Assembly (NCBI GenBank): GCA_033557465.1 | Contig: CM066040.1 | Coordinates: 323,968,297-324,032,296 of the forward strand | Direction: 5' to 3' | DNA length: 64,000 bases | Source: Ichthyophis bannanicus | Lineage: Eukaryota; Chordata; Amphibia; Gymnophiona; Ichthyophiidae | Shown: positions 9,682 through 17,860 of the stretch, one piece after another | Position numbering within the stretch: position 1 is the stretch's first letter | How the letters are laid out: each line of letters begins with the position of its first letter | Notes under the pieces: generated by a model | Told to the model about the DNA's origin: nothing | Databases searched by the model: none | Seen by the model: only the letters and a program-made list of their open reading frames with translations | Translations under genes and position numbers: made by a program

Positions 9682-11487
9682 ATGGAGAAGCCAGCCCCTG
9701 GATTTAAGAAGTGTACCAAATGTAATGCTGTTATTTCAGTCACAGACACCCATGAATGGTGTCTGAAATGTTTGGGGCCTGACCATTCCATACCGGACTG
9801 CCCATCTTGCTCCCACATGTCTAAACGTGGGCTGCAGAACCGGGCCAACAAATTCCATGTGCTGTTTGCTTCAGAGAATACAGCATCACAGTCATCCAGG
9901 TCTTCTTCTCCGGATGGATCTCAGGTAACCAAACCTTCTGTGGGCAAGTCCTCAAAGAGCAAATCTCCTTCAAAGCATCGAGAGGCTCTTAGCTTAGAAC
10001 TTGAGGACCCTGCCCCAGCCAAACAACCCCGGCGGGAAGTCCAACTTCCAAAAACGCCAATTCAGGGGTCTCAGGTTGATATCGATGCTACGGCCTCGAC
10101 AGATCACCTGTTAGCCTGCTCTGGGGTACCGGGTCACTCCGGTACCGACATCCAGGCAGCTATGGCGTCCATGGGCGATACTGTACAGTCCATGCAGCAG
10201 GCCGTCATGGCTTTCATTAAAGCTGCAACGCCATCGGTTCCGCTTTCAGCGGTTCCGGGCCCGATACCGGTATCGTCCGCCATGCCGGTATCGAGGCCGT
10301 CCACCTCTAAACGCAAGTCGGTACCGTATGGGCTTTCGCTCCATACCGGTTCCATACCCGATACGCCCGATCTCGATACCGATCGGTACGCGTATCGTGC
10401 GTTAGAGGAAAGCACCGATTCCTCTGAGGATTTTCACTCCTCTGATGATTCTGCTGAGTTTTCACTCAACTTACCTGAGGAGCCCTCTTCTCCTAAAAGG
10501 AGAATGTCCCCTCCAGAGGATTTGTCCTTCCAGGACTTTGTTTTAGATATGGCTACAGCCCTTTCTATTACCACATCCTCTGAAAAGGAACCCAGATCCA
10601 AAAAACTGGATATTTTGGGATACTCAAAGGCCCCTAAGGAGGCAGTTACCCTGCCTATCCATGAAATCCTTCAAGAACAACTGATGGATTTCTGGGAAAA
10701 TCCTTTGACTTTGTCTCCTTATTCCCGTAGGTTGGACACCATGTATAGGGTCCCTCCTTCTCCTGGTTTCCAAAAGACTCAATTGCCCCACCACTCTATT
10801 GTGGTGAAGTCTGCAATGAAGAAGATTAGGAGTACCAAAAGGCACTCTTCCACCCCTCCAGGACGGGAATGTAAGACTTTGGACTCTTTTGGTAGGAAAA
10901 TTTTCCAGGCTAGTATGCTTATAGCCAGGATTAATTCCTACAGTCTCTATATGGGCATGTTCCTGGAGGAACTTGCCAAAAAGGTGCGGCATTTTGCCCC
11001 CTTTATCCCTGAGGATAAAAAGCAGGGATTCCTTTCCCTAGTGAAACAACTCTTAGAGGTTTCTAAGTTCTCTAATAGGGCAGCATATGATTCCTTTGAG
11101 GGAGCCAGTAGGGCTTCGGGCATTGCTATTGCAGCCCGACGTCTTGCTTGGCTCCAGGCCTCTGATCTGGAACCTTGGGTTCTAGATGGCTTACGGAATC
11201 TGCCCTGTACAGGTGAGAACTTATTTGGGGAAGAGTGGCAAATCAAAGCCACCCAGATGGATGCTGAAAATGCCACCTTGGAAAGACTTTCAAAGTCCAC
11301 TTCAATTCCTACTAAGAAAAAGTCTTTTAAAAGGCCTTACTATAAGAAGGCCAGAGTTGCTTCAAATACTGGCCAGCAGTCTTCTCAACCTCGCTATACT
11401 GCTAAGCGTCAGCAATCCAAACAAGCACGAGCTAAGCCTGCAGCAGCTACTGTAGCTCAGCAGGCTCCAACCCCTCAGGGGTTTTGA
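9682..11487 (+). CDS. DIRS C gag
   Basis: Intact 601-codon gag-like protein, first ATG after the leader (MEKPAPGFKKCTKC). N terminus: CxxC followed by a classical zinc knuckle C-x2-C-x4-H-x4-C (CLKCLGPDHSIPDC, residues about 34-47) and a further CxxC, suggesting RNA binding. Then a Ser/Lys-rich region, a Pro/Ser-rich linker, the family-conserved block SPPEDLSFQDFVLDMATAL (about 275), IHEILQ and YRVPP, a helical capsid-like region (about 390-540), and a basic Lys/Arg/Gln-rich tail. Ends with GGG TTT TGA CTT. D, E, F and A have the same architecture. The structural role is inferred from position and zinc knuckle. Confidence 0.9.
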   Translation: MEKPAPGFKKCTKCNAVISVTDTHEWCLKCLGPDHSIPDCPSCSHMSKRGLQNRANKFHVLFASENTASQSSRSSSPDGSQVTKPSVGKSSKSKSPSKHREALSLELEDPAPAKQPRREVQLPKTPIQGSQVDIDATASTDHLLACSGVPGHSGTDIQAAMASMGDTVQSMQQAVMAFIKAATPSVPLSAVPGPIPVSSAMPVSRPSTSKRKSVPYGLSLHTGSIPDTPDLDTDRYAYRALEESTDSSEDFHSSDDSAEFSLNLPEEPSSPKRRMSPPEDLSFQDFVLDMATALSITTSSEKEPRSKKLDILGYSKAPKEAVTLPIHEILQEQLMDFWENPLTLSPYSRRLDTMYRVPPSPGFQKTQLPHHSIVVKSAMKKIRSTKRHSSTPPGRECKTLDSFGRKIFQASMLIARINSYSLYMGMFLEELAKKVRHFAPFIPEDKKQGFLSLVKQLLEVSKFSNRAAYDSFEGASRASGIAIAARRLAWLQASDLEPWVLDGLRNLPCTGENLFGEEWQIKATQMDAENATLERLSKSTSIPTKKKSFKRPYYKKARVASNTGQQSSQPRYTAKRQQSKQARAKPAAATVAQQAPTPQGF

Positions 11488-11494
11488 CTTGCTC
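11476..11494 (+). promoter_or_regulatory. Candidate +1 frameshift site at gag/RT boundary (C)
   Basis: The gag frame ends CAG GGG TTT TGA CTT. Because four T precede GA, a Phe-tRNA on TTT can re-pair one base downstream on TTT, after which the RT frame reads GAC TTG CTC. B has the same TTT TGA (5968-5973) and D has CTT TGA (33261-33266). Both are known classes of +1 shift site (bacterial RF2 uses CTT TGA; antizyme genes shift at a codon before TGA). Confidence 0.55.
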
Positions 11495-13411
11495 CTAGGG
11501 AACTTGCCACTTCTGGTTCTAACACAACCAGAACCTCTCACCATACCCGGAAGGTTGGTTCACTTTGCTCCCAGATGGGAACAAATCACAACAGAACAAT
11601 GGACCCTCTCTATCATTCGAGAGGGTTACAAACTTCATTTCTCCAGCCTTCCTCCCCATCATATGGTGAGACCATTCAATTCTCCCCCATCTCTCCTAAC
11701 CCTGTTGGGTCAAGAGGTTTCCTCTCTTCTTGCCCAAGGGGCCATAGAAGAGGTTCCTCTTCCTCAACAAGGGTCCGGTTTCTACTCCCCTTATTTTCTC
11801 ATTCCAAAGAAGACAGGGGGATTCAGACCAATCCTAGATCTGAGAGAATTGAACAAATTTCTCTTCAAGGAGAAATTCAAAATGCTGTCTCTCGGCATTC
11901 TCCTTCCTTACCTCCAGGGTCAGGACTGGCTTTGTTCTCTAGACCTACAGGATGCGTATACACATATACTCATCCATCCATCCCACAGAAAGTATCTTCG
12001 CTTTCTGTTTCAGGGAAAACATTTCCAATACAGAGTACTCCCCTTCGGTCTAGCCTCTGCTCCAAGAGTATTCACAAAATGCATGGCAGTCGTAGCCGCA
12101 TTTCTAAGAGGCATGGGAATCTTTGTCTTCCCATATCTGGACGACTGGCTCATCCGAGCTCCAACTCAGTCACAGGCCCAGATTTCCCTGGACCACACAA
12201 GGAGCCTTTTGCAGTATCTGGGACTGGTAGTAAACCTTCCCAAGTCCCAACTCATCCCTACTCAATCTCTAGAATTCATAGGGGCCCAGTTGGACACCAT
12301 CACTGCAAGGGCCTACCTTCCACATGTTCGAGGCCAGCGCCTCCTGAGTTTGGCCTCCCAAGCTCAGTCCAGCACTCACTTGACAGCCAGGGAAATGCTA
12401 CGCCTACTGGGTCATATGGCCTCCACAGTGCATGTGGTACCCTATGCTCGTCTTCATATGAGAGCAGCTCAATGGACCCTGGCCACTCAGTGGACTCAGG
12501 CGTCAGGAGCGCTCTCAGACCAAATACAAACCTCCGATCGTCTGTTTTGGTCCCTCCACTGGTGGACTTCCACCAAGAATCTGTTGTTGGGGGCTCCATT
12601 TCAACCATTGCTACCCCAAGCAACCCTCACAACAGATGCCTCCCAAACAGGGTGGGGAGCCCATCTGCAAACTCTCTCCACTCAGGGCACTTGGTCTCTA
12701 CAGGAGACCACCCTTCATATCAATCTTCTGGAACTGCGAGCAATTTACCTTGCCCTCAAGGTCTTCCACTCCCTCCTAGCCAACCTCACTGTCCTAGTTC
12801 AGACGGACAATCAGGTGGCCATGTTTTACATAAACAAACAAGGAGGGACGGGCTCTCTGTCGCTTTGCAACGAAGCTCTAAGACTATGGGCCTTCGCCAG
12901 AGAGCATCAGATTCACCTGCTAGCAGTGTATCTCCCAGGAGTTCAAAACTCTCGGGCAGACAGGCTCAGTCGAGTTCTGCTGCCACACGAATGGTCCCTA
13001 CATTTGGACCAAATAAACCGAATCTTTCAGGAATGGGGGACCCCGGACATAGACCTCTTTGCAAGTCCGTGGAATGCCAAACTTCCCCGGTTCTGTTCCA
13101 GAACTCCGTGTCAGGGAGCTCAGGCTACAGACGCCTTTCTCCTGAATTGGAATCAGGCATTCCTATATGCCTTTCCACCCATTCCTTTGATTCCCAAGAC
13201 TCTGTTCAAACTCCAGAGGGATCATGGAACTATGATCCTCATAGCTCCACGCTGGCCACGCCAAGTGTGGTTCCCTCTACTTCTACAGCTCTCCCAGGGA
13301 TCCTACTTGGATCTGGGAGCTGCGCCAGACCTCCTGTCTCAGGAGGAGGGGACTTTGTGGCACCCAAACCCCAAATCCCTTCACCTCAGTGCTTGGTTAC
13401 TGAAGGCTTAA
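11489..13411 (+). CDS. DIRS C reverse transcriptase-RNase H
   Basis: Intact 640-codon polymerase frame, +1 relative to gag, opening at TTG directly after the gag stop. RT motifs: GGFRPILDLRELNKFL, CSLDLQDAYTHILIHP, YRVLPFGLASAPRVFTK and YLDD (about residue 217). RNase H: LTTDASQTGWGAHL (about 380), NLLELRAIYLAL, VQTDNQVAMFYINKQGG, and SRADRLSR, which supply the acidic catalytic residues. The C-terminal DIRS-specific region contains IDLFASPWNAKLPRFCSR, LYAFPPIPLIPKTL and LIAPRWPRQVWFPLL. The entire frame is overlapped by an open gag-phase frame (11488-14448). Expected to reverse-transcribe element RNA. Confidence 0.95.
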   Translation: MLLGNLPLLVLTQPEPLTIPGRLVHFAPRWEQITTEQWTLSIIREGYKLHFSSLPPHHMVRPFNSPPSLLTLLGQEVSSLLAQGAIEEVPLPQQGSGFYSPYFLIPKKTGGFRPILDLRELNKFLFKEKFKMLSLGILLPYLQGQDWLCSLDLQDAYTHILIHPSHRKYLRFLFQGKHFQYRVLPFGLASAPRVFTKCMAVVAAFLRGMGIFVFPYLDDWLIRAPTQSQAQISLDHTRSLLQYLGLVVNLPKSQLIPTQSLEFIGAQLDTITARAYLPHVRGQRLLSLASQAQSSTHLTAREMLRLLGHMASTVHVVPYARLHMRAAQWTLATQWTQASGALSDQIQTSDRLFWSLHWWTSTKNLLLGAPFQPLLPQATLTTDASQTGWGAHLQTLSTQGTWSLQETTLHINLLELRAIYLALKVFHSLLANLTVLVQTDNQVAMFYINKQGGTGSLSLCNEALRLWAFAREHQIHLLAVYLPGVQNSRADRLSRVLLPHEWSLHLDQINRIFQEWGTPDIDLFASPWNAKLPRFCSRTPCQGAQATDAFLLNWNQAFLYAFPPIPLIPKTLFKLQRDHGTMILIAPRWPRQVWFPLLLQLSQGSYLDLGAAPDLLSQEEGTLWHPNPKSLHLSAWLLKA

Positions 13412-14448
13412 GCCTTCAAGACTTTCATCTTTCCCAACCAGTGAAAGATATCCTTTCTGCCTCTAGGAAACCCTCTACCAGGCGTTCCTATGCTTTCAAA
13501 TGGAAACGTTTTTCCATTTGGTGTGCTCAGCAGGGTCTTGACCCTCTGGCACTTCCTTTGAATTCTCTTCTTGATTATCTCCTGCATCTATCCAATGCAG
13601 GCCTCAAGACGAATTCGGTAAGAGTCCATTTAAGTGCTATTGCAGCATCCTTGAAACATATAAATGGACAACCTATCTCCTCTCATCCTCTTGTTGCAAG
13701 ATTCATGAGAGGCCTGACTCTCACTAAACCTCCCATCAGACCACCCCCGGTCGCATGGGATTTGAATCTAGTGCTCGGTCAACTTATGAAGCCACCTTTT
13801 GAGCCAATGTTTTCCACCTCCTTGAAATTTCTTTCCTGGAAGGTCATCTTCCTCATTGCAGTCACTTCGGCTCGCCGCATCAGTGAGCTGCAGGCTTTAG
13901 TGGCTAATCCACCTTACACAAGATTTCATCATGATAAGGTGGTCCTTAGGACGAATCCCCACTTTATGCCTAAAGTGGTCTCGCCTTTTCATCTTAATCA
14001 AGAGGTATATCTACCTGTCTTTTTTCCAGCTCCTCATGCATCCAATGCAGAGAGGAACCTTCATACTCTGGATTGTAAAAGAGCTCTCGCTTTTTACCTT
14101 AATAGGACTCAGCCACATCGAAAGTCTTCTCAACTTTTTGTGGCCTTTGATCCTTCCCATTTGGGACTTCCAGTCTCCAAGCGTACACTTTCCAATTGGA
14201 TTGCTCAGTGTATTTCTTTTGCTTACCAGAGCAAAAACATTTCTCTGGAAGGCCATGTCACTGCTCACAATGTGAGGGCCATGGCAACTTCTATGGCTCA
14301 TCTGCACTCTGTTTCCATAGATCAGATCTGTCGAGCCGCTACCTGGGCCTCGGTTCATACCTTCACAGCCCATTACTGTTTGGACAAGGACTCCCGCCGG
14401 GATGCCTTGTTTGGCCAGGCTGTCCTCAAGCACCTGTTCCATTCCTAA
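11575..14448 (+). CDS. DIRS C tyrosine recombinase (long overlapping frame)
   Basis: An open frame of 957 codons in the gag phase. Roughly residues 1-615 overlap RT-RNase H and look like a Ser/Pro-rich shadow without recognised domains; the recombinase homology begins near residue 620 (ASRKPSTRRSYAFKWKRF, from about 13460). The N-terminal core-binding domain is followed by the catalytic domain: box I TSARRISELQAL with catalytic Arg at residue 768 (13876-13878), HNVR at residues 898-901, and Tyr at residue 934 (TFTAHYCLD). All catalytic residues are present. The true start codon is unclear; no ATG lies near the RT stop, one candidate ATG is at about 13032. Integrates the circular DNA intermediate by strand exchange (family knowledge). 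Confidence 0.9.
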   Translation: MGTNHNRTMDPLYHSRGLQTSFLQPSSPSYGETIQFSPISPNPVGSRGFLSSCPRGHRRGSSSSTRVRFLLPLFSHSKEDRGIQTNPRSERIEQISLQGEIQNAVSRHSPSLPPGSGLALFSRPTGCVYTYTHPSIPQKVSSLSVSGKTFPIQSTPLRSSLCSKSIHKMHGSRSRISKRHGNLCLPISGRLAHPSSNSVTGPDFPGPHKEPFAVSGTGSKPSQVPTHPYSISRIHRGPVGHHHCKGLPSTCSRPAPPEFGLPSSVQHSLDSQGNATPTGSYGLHSACGTLCSSSYESSSMDPGHSVDSGVRSALRPNTNLRSSVLVPPLVDFHQESVVGGSISTIATPSNPHNRCLPNRVGSPSANSLHSGHLVSTGDHPSYQSSGTASNLPCPQGLPLPPSQPHCPSSDGQSGGHVLHKQTRRDGLSVALQRSSKTMGLRQRASDSPASSVSPRSSKLSGRQAQSSSAATRMVPTFGPNKPNLSGMGDPGHRPLCKSVECQTSPVLFQNSVSGSSGYRRLSPELESGIPICLSTHSFDSQDSVQTPEGSWNYDPHSSTLATPSVVPSTSTALPGILLGSGSCARPPVSGGGDFVAPKPQIPSPQCLVTEGLSLQDFHLSQPVKDILSASRKPSTRRSYAFKWKRFSIWCAQQGLDPLALPLNSLLDYLLHLSNAGLKTNSVRVHLSAIAASLKHINGQPISSHPLVARFMRGLTLTKPPIRPPPVAWDLNLVLGQLMKPPFEPMFSTSLKFLSWKVIFLIAVTSARRISELQALVANPPYTRFHHDKVVLRTNPHFMPKVVSPFHLNQEVYLPVFFPAPHASNAERNLHTLDCKRALAFYLNRTQPHRKSSQLFVAFDPSHLGLPVSKRTLSNWIAQCISFAYQSKNISLEGHVTAHNVRAMATSMAHLHSVSIDQICRAATWASVHTFTAHYCLDKDSRRDALFGQAVLKHLFHS

Positions 14449-14544
14449 ACAACTCCTGCCCACCTTCCCAGAATGGATGCCTGAGATCCATACGAAGATG
14501 GCGAACCTTTACAGGGGATCCCATGCATCTAAGCTAGGGAGTCC

Positions 14545-14640
14545 CCATATGTGAGGACTTATTCCTGCTTGTTCCTGGAGATAGCACAGTTACTTACCTG
14601 TAACAGGTGATCTCTGGGAACAGCAGGAATTAGTCCTCAC
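14545..14640 (+). repeat. DIRS C internal complementary region
   Basis: First half is the reverse complement of C's left end (up to ggagata at 14583), second half is the reverse complement of C's right end (from gcacagttac to tagtcctcac). Unlike the two terminal repeats, the ICR holds a single copy of the 12-nt tcctcacataag unit. Confidence 0.93.
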
Positions 14641-14722
14641 AACCCACCCACCTCCCCTAGGAGTTGTATCTTTTATCTATCTATCTTCCTGTCCTCTCTC
14701 TGTTGACTCAGCTATAAACTCG

Positions 14723-14922
14723 AAACTGAGGAGAGCTGTTCAGGAAGGCGGGAAGGCAGTGCGCATGTGCAGTGGGAGGTCCCAAAAGCTTCTATTCTAA
14801 GAAGCTGGGGAGCTTTCCCGCACGGGCTCCGTCGGTACCGACGTACCCATATGTGAGGACTTATGTGAGGACTAATTCCTGCTGTTCCCAGAGATCACCT
14901 GTTACAGGTAAGTAACTGTGCT
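14723..14922 (+). repeat. DIRS C right inverted terminal repeat and right-end extension
   Basis: Reverse complement of the left repeat through about 14897, then a right-specific extension of about 25 bp: a dyad ACCTGT-T-ACAGGT (14897-14909), overlapping CAG|GTAAGTA, ending ctgtgc at 14921. The extension is represented in the ICR. Confidence 0.93.
14905..14914 (+). promoter_or_regulatory. 5' splice-donor consensus at right end of C
   Basis: CAG|GTAAGTA matches the vertebrate U1 donor consensus. It sits 14 nt from the right terminus. The same element occurs in D (35500-35510, CAG|GTAAGT), in E as CAG|GTGAGT (42605-42613), in F's ICR as CAG|GTGAGT (43139-43148), and in the unrelated family B as CAG|GTAAGT (15134-15142). 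Confidence 0.5.
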
Positions 14923-14988
14923 TTACTGTTGGAATAGTTACTGTTTTGCTACTTAATTGTTGCTCCGGTGAGTCTACTTTGTCAATAG

Positions 14989-15155
14989 GTTACTGGAGTG
15001 AGGAGGAGGTGCCTATGTCCTTATACCAGTGTCATCAAAGAATGATGTTTCTCAATCTCCAAGCTGCTGGAAGAGGAGCACAACCCTAGAGTTTCCAGGA
15101 CTAGACTGGAGTTCCTTCAGGAACTACAATTAGCAGGTAAGTCTAATTCAATCTT
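14989..15155 (+). repeat. DIRS B right inverted terminal repeat and right-end extension
   Basis: 14989-15109 is the inverted match of 3637-3756. It continues with a right-specific extension containing a dyad AGTTCCT-TC-AGGAACT (15110-15125) and a splice-donor consensus at 15134-15142, ending aattcaatc plus the TT core at 15154-15155. Confidence 0.92.
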
Positions 15156-15640
15156 TCTCAAAGCAGTTTATCTACCGGGTCAGGAGAATTTCCTAGCAGA
15201 CAAGCTAAGCAGGATTCTTCAGCCTCACGAATGGCAGTTGAATCCATTGGTGGTCCAGCAGATCTTCCTCCACTGGGGACTTCCATCCATCGATCTCTTT
15301 GCAAGTCCACAAAACCGTCAGCTGCCCAGGTTTTGCTCCAGACAGCCGCATCCCCTGAGTATGGCAGCAGATGCTTTTCTGATCTCTTGGTCTGCGGGCC
15401 TCCTGTATGCGTTTCCTCCCACGCCCCTGGTGGCCCGAACTCTGTTCAAGATTCTCCGGGACAAGGCCTCGGTGATTCTGGTAGCTCCCAGATGGCCGAG
15501 GCAGCCCTGGTTTCCACTTCTGCTGCAGTTGGCGGTGGAAACTCCTTTCCCTCTGGGGTTGCAACACGATCTCCTGTCTCAAGAGCAGGGTTCCCTTCTG
15601 CACCCCAATCTCAGTTGATGGCCTGGCTGCTGAAAGAATA
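15156..15640 (+). pseudogene. DIRS A RNase H end and C-terminal domain, second part
   Basis: Continuation of the RT-RNase H polypeptide broken at 3623. Removing the B insertion joins the frame without loss: the KAVYLPG segment follows the interrupted Met-Phe-Leu. It contains the last RNase H acidic motif (FLADKLSR), then the DIRS-specific stretch LFASPQN...PRFCSR, YAFPPTPL and LVAPRWPRQPWFPLLLQL, all matching intact element C. The segment ends at a stop close to 15641, where YR-like sequence begins in another frame. Confidence 0.85.
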
Positions 15641-16095
15641 GTGCTAGCTCCCTTACTTCTACATAAGGAGGTTGAGGAGGTGGTCTTGGCCTCTAGGAGG
15701 CAGTCCACCAGAAAGTCCTATGCCCTCAAGTGGCGTAGGTTTACAGTATGGTGTGCTCAGCGCAGTGAAGATCCTTTCTCTTTCCTTGTGCCAGTAGTAC
15801 TGCAGTATCTACTTCACCTGTCAGACCTAGGCCTTAAGTCTAACTCTGTTCGGGGCCACCTCAGTGCTCTGTCAGCGCACCACCCACCGGTGGAAGGACA
15901 GTCTCTATCGGTTCACCCTTGGAGTCCTGATTTCTCAGAGGTCTGCTTCTTCTCAAGCCTCCAGTTCATCCACCGGCGACTGAGTGAGATTTAAACGTGG
16001 TCTTGCAGCAACTTACTCGCCCATCGTTTGAACCGATGGCTACTTGCAGTGAACTACAAGCTCTGTTTTCTGATAGACCGTACACGCGACACACC
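15641..16095 (+). pseudogene. DIRS A tyrosine recombinase remnant
   Basis: N-terminal part of a DIRS tyrosine recombinase (core-binding region): RRQSTRKSYALKWRRFTVWCAQ and LGLKSNSVRGHLSAL match the intact recombinase of C. After about 15950 it is damaged. Near 16035 the conserved FEPMAT motif jumps directly to SELQAL, so an internal deletion has removed the segment before and including the catalytic Arg of box I. The HxxR and Tyr boxes are absent. Confidence 0.8.
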
Positions 16096-16569
16096 TCTGG
16101 TACTTGCTCCCCTCTTTGGCTGACATACCTTTACCTTAGTCTCCTGAGTAAGAGCGCCTTCCCAGTGGGTCACATGTTCCTCACTCTTCCTTTGTCTTCA
16201 CCATTTGTTTCTCTTCTGGCATGCTCACAAGAACTTACTCCTGACACCACTTGTAAATTTGCCATGGTTCCAGTCCAACTTCCAGGCAAGAGAAGCTTGA
16301 ACAGCAAAAGTAGAATTTTTTAAGTCTCTTATTTACAGTTTCGTCCACTGATCCCCCTTACAGGAATAATTAGCTGTGCTCAGTTCATATGCGTGGGCCA
16401 CCAGGCTCTCGTTCCATTTTCCCTAATTCTACAAGCTCTTCCAGTATCAGCTCATACAAAGGTCCTCCAAGCTCTGCAGCAAAGAAACACCTTCCCCTGA
16501 AATCACATGGCTTCCAATCTTTTCCACAGTTATAGGGTAACAGTTCAAGTTCAAAAGTATCACATTTCT
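16096..16569. other. Unassigned segment
   Basis: No frame or repeat recognised. It may be the decayed right portion of element A, but I cannot align it to the C or B ends. A Leu-rich open stretch here has no visible domain. Confidence 0.4.
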
Positions 16570-17860
16570 TACTAAGCAGACTAAATGACTTAGGGCTTCT
16601 TGGAAATGCAATAAAATGGTTCTACTCCTACCTTAACAACAGACACCAACTCATAAAATCTGGAAATAATTCTTCATCACCATTCCTATCTAGTCAAGGT
16701 GTTCCACAAGGTTCTTCACTGTCAGCACTTTTATTTAATATCTACATTCAGCCTATCTGCAATATTATCAAAAAACACAAAATCCTCTACAGTCTTTATG
16801 CTGATGATATAATGGTCTACACTCCTATAAACCTTGATAATCCAGACTATTCATTTATTACTTCATGTCTGGATGACATTAATACTTGGTTATTGGATAA
16901 CAACCTAAATATTAACTATAGTAAGACTGAAGCTCTCTTTGTGACTCGCAATATACGTTTTCTCCCCAAGGTCAGTACTTATGAATAGCATCACTATACC
17001 CGTAAAACCTGAGGTGAAATATCTTGGAATTATGCTTGATGGTAATCTAAACTTACGCTCTCATATCAATAAAACAGCCAAATCAGCTTATTATAAAATG
17101 CGTATCCTCAGAAGATTGAAACCTCTGCTTAACTATGATCACTTCCGTACTGTTTTGCCAGACAATAATTACACCATCTTTCGACTACTGTAACTCTGTT
17201 TGGATAGTCCAAGGTAAATAATCAATCCGCCCTCTGCATATGGTACAGAATACTGCAGCACGCATCTTAACTGGCACTTCTAGAGGAGACCATGTCACCC
17301 CCCCCTTCTGAATCAATTTCGCTGGCTGCCTATCATCTCCTGTATTAAATATGTCTATTCTTATCATCTTTAAAATCATACATGACTCTACTGCAACTAT
17401 TCTTAAATCTCTCATCACTATTGGTTCAAATAACAGACCCAGAAGACAATCCTAAAGTTACATCTTAGCAATCGCTAATGATTATTTAAAAGCCAAGCAA
17501 ATAACATCAAGAGGAGCTATTTCATTAGCTGCTCCTTCCCTTTGGAATTTACTCCCTGACTATCTGAGTCATCACTGATTCTAAGGATTATAAAAAGAAT
17601 CTGAAGACAACACTCTACTCTGAACTTTTTGGTAATATCACGATTACCCATTTTATTACTACTTTTGTTGTTCTCCTCTTTTATTTCCTTTTATGTTCAT
17701 ATACTTAGTTTTGTAAATAAGTTTATTTAATTTAATCCCTGTTTTCTTCTTCTCTGTTTATTGTAAGATTTTGAACTTCATTGTGAACCGCTTTGATTTT
17801 AGGAAAAAGCGGTATATAAGTCCTGTTAAATAAAGAAAGAAAGAAAAGAAAATTATTCAT
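16570..17860 (+). mobile_element. L2-like (CR1 superfamily) LINE fragment
   Basis: 5'-truncated non-LTR retrotransposon. Reverse transcriptase motifs are readable in about 16590-17190: QGVPQGSSLSALLFNIY, YADDIMVY (about 16798) and KYLGIMLDGNL. A degenerate C-terminal thumb region follows. The 3' end has a potential hairpin (accgctttgattttaggaaaaagcggt near 17790-17815) followed by short tandem aaagaaag units, typical of L2/CR1 tails without poly(A). Confidence 0.75.
16590..17193 (+). pseudogene. L2-like reverse transcriptase remnant
   Basis: Central palm region of a LINE reverse transcriptase with the YADD active site and VPQG motif. The frame shifts before 16981, where MNSITIPVKPEVKYLGIMLDGNL continues. 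The endonuclease and fingers are missing. Homologous to the L2-like frames at 36603-38225 and 60489-61372 by motif order. Confidence 0.7.

Larger units (their letters stand above)
9292..14922 (+). mobile_element. DIRS retrotransposon C (best preserved, possibly autonomous)
   Basis: Full-length DIRS element of about 5.63 kb inserted in the 3' part of B. Order: left inverted repeat, leader with splice-acceptor-like tract, gag (9682-11487), RT-RNase H (11489-13411), YR (to 14448), ICR (14545-14640), right inverted repeat. All three coding frames lack stops and the key catalytic residues are present. No target-site duplication: the two junctions share one T. D, E and F belong to the same family by strong similarity of gag, YR and termini. 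Confidence 0.95.
3624..15155 (+). mobile_element. DIRS retrotransposon B (second family; hosts C)
   Basis: Complete DIRS element of a family distinct from A, C, D, E, F and G. It is about 5.9 kb once element C (9292-14922) is removed. Components: left inverted terminal repeat, gag (4554-5973), RT-RNase H (5990-7927), YR (7903-8964), internal complementary region (8988-9087), short 3' non-coding segment, and right inverted terminal repeat ending at 15155. It sits inside A's RNase H frame with no target-site duplication: the left junction is 3622-3624, the right junction 15154-15156, and only a TT dinucleotide is shared. The internal complementary region independently confirms both ends because its centre is the reverse complement of right end joined to left end. 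Confidence 0.93.
1..16095 (+). mobile_element. DIRS retrotransposon A (oldest; interrupted by B and C)
   Basis: Degenerate DIRS-type tyrosine-recombinase retrotransposon. Its two visible parts are 1-3623 and 15156-16095, separated by the nested insertion of elements B and C. The window opens a short distance inside its left inverted terminal repeat: the first bases match the left-end sequence of C, D and E (the tcctcacatatgggt motif and the gtcggcgccgac palindrome). The order is left repeat, gag, RT-RNase H, YR remnant. It is more GC-rich and more damaged than the other copies. The right end and internal complementary region are not visible; recognisable sequence fades near 16095. The exact 5' edge lies just outside the window. 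Confidence 0.85.
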
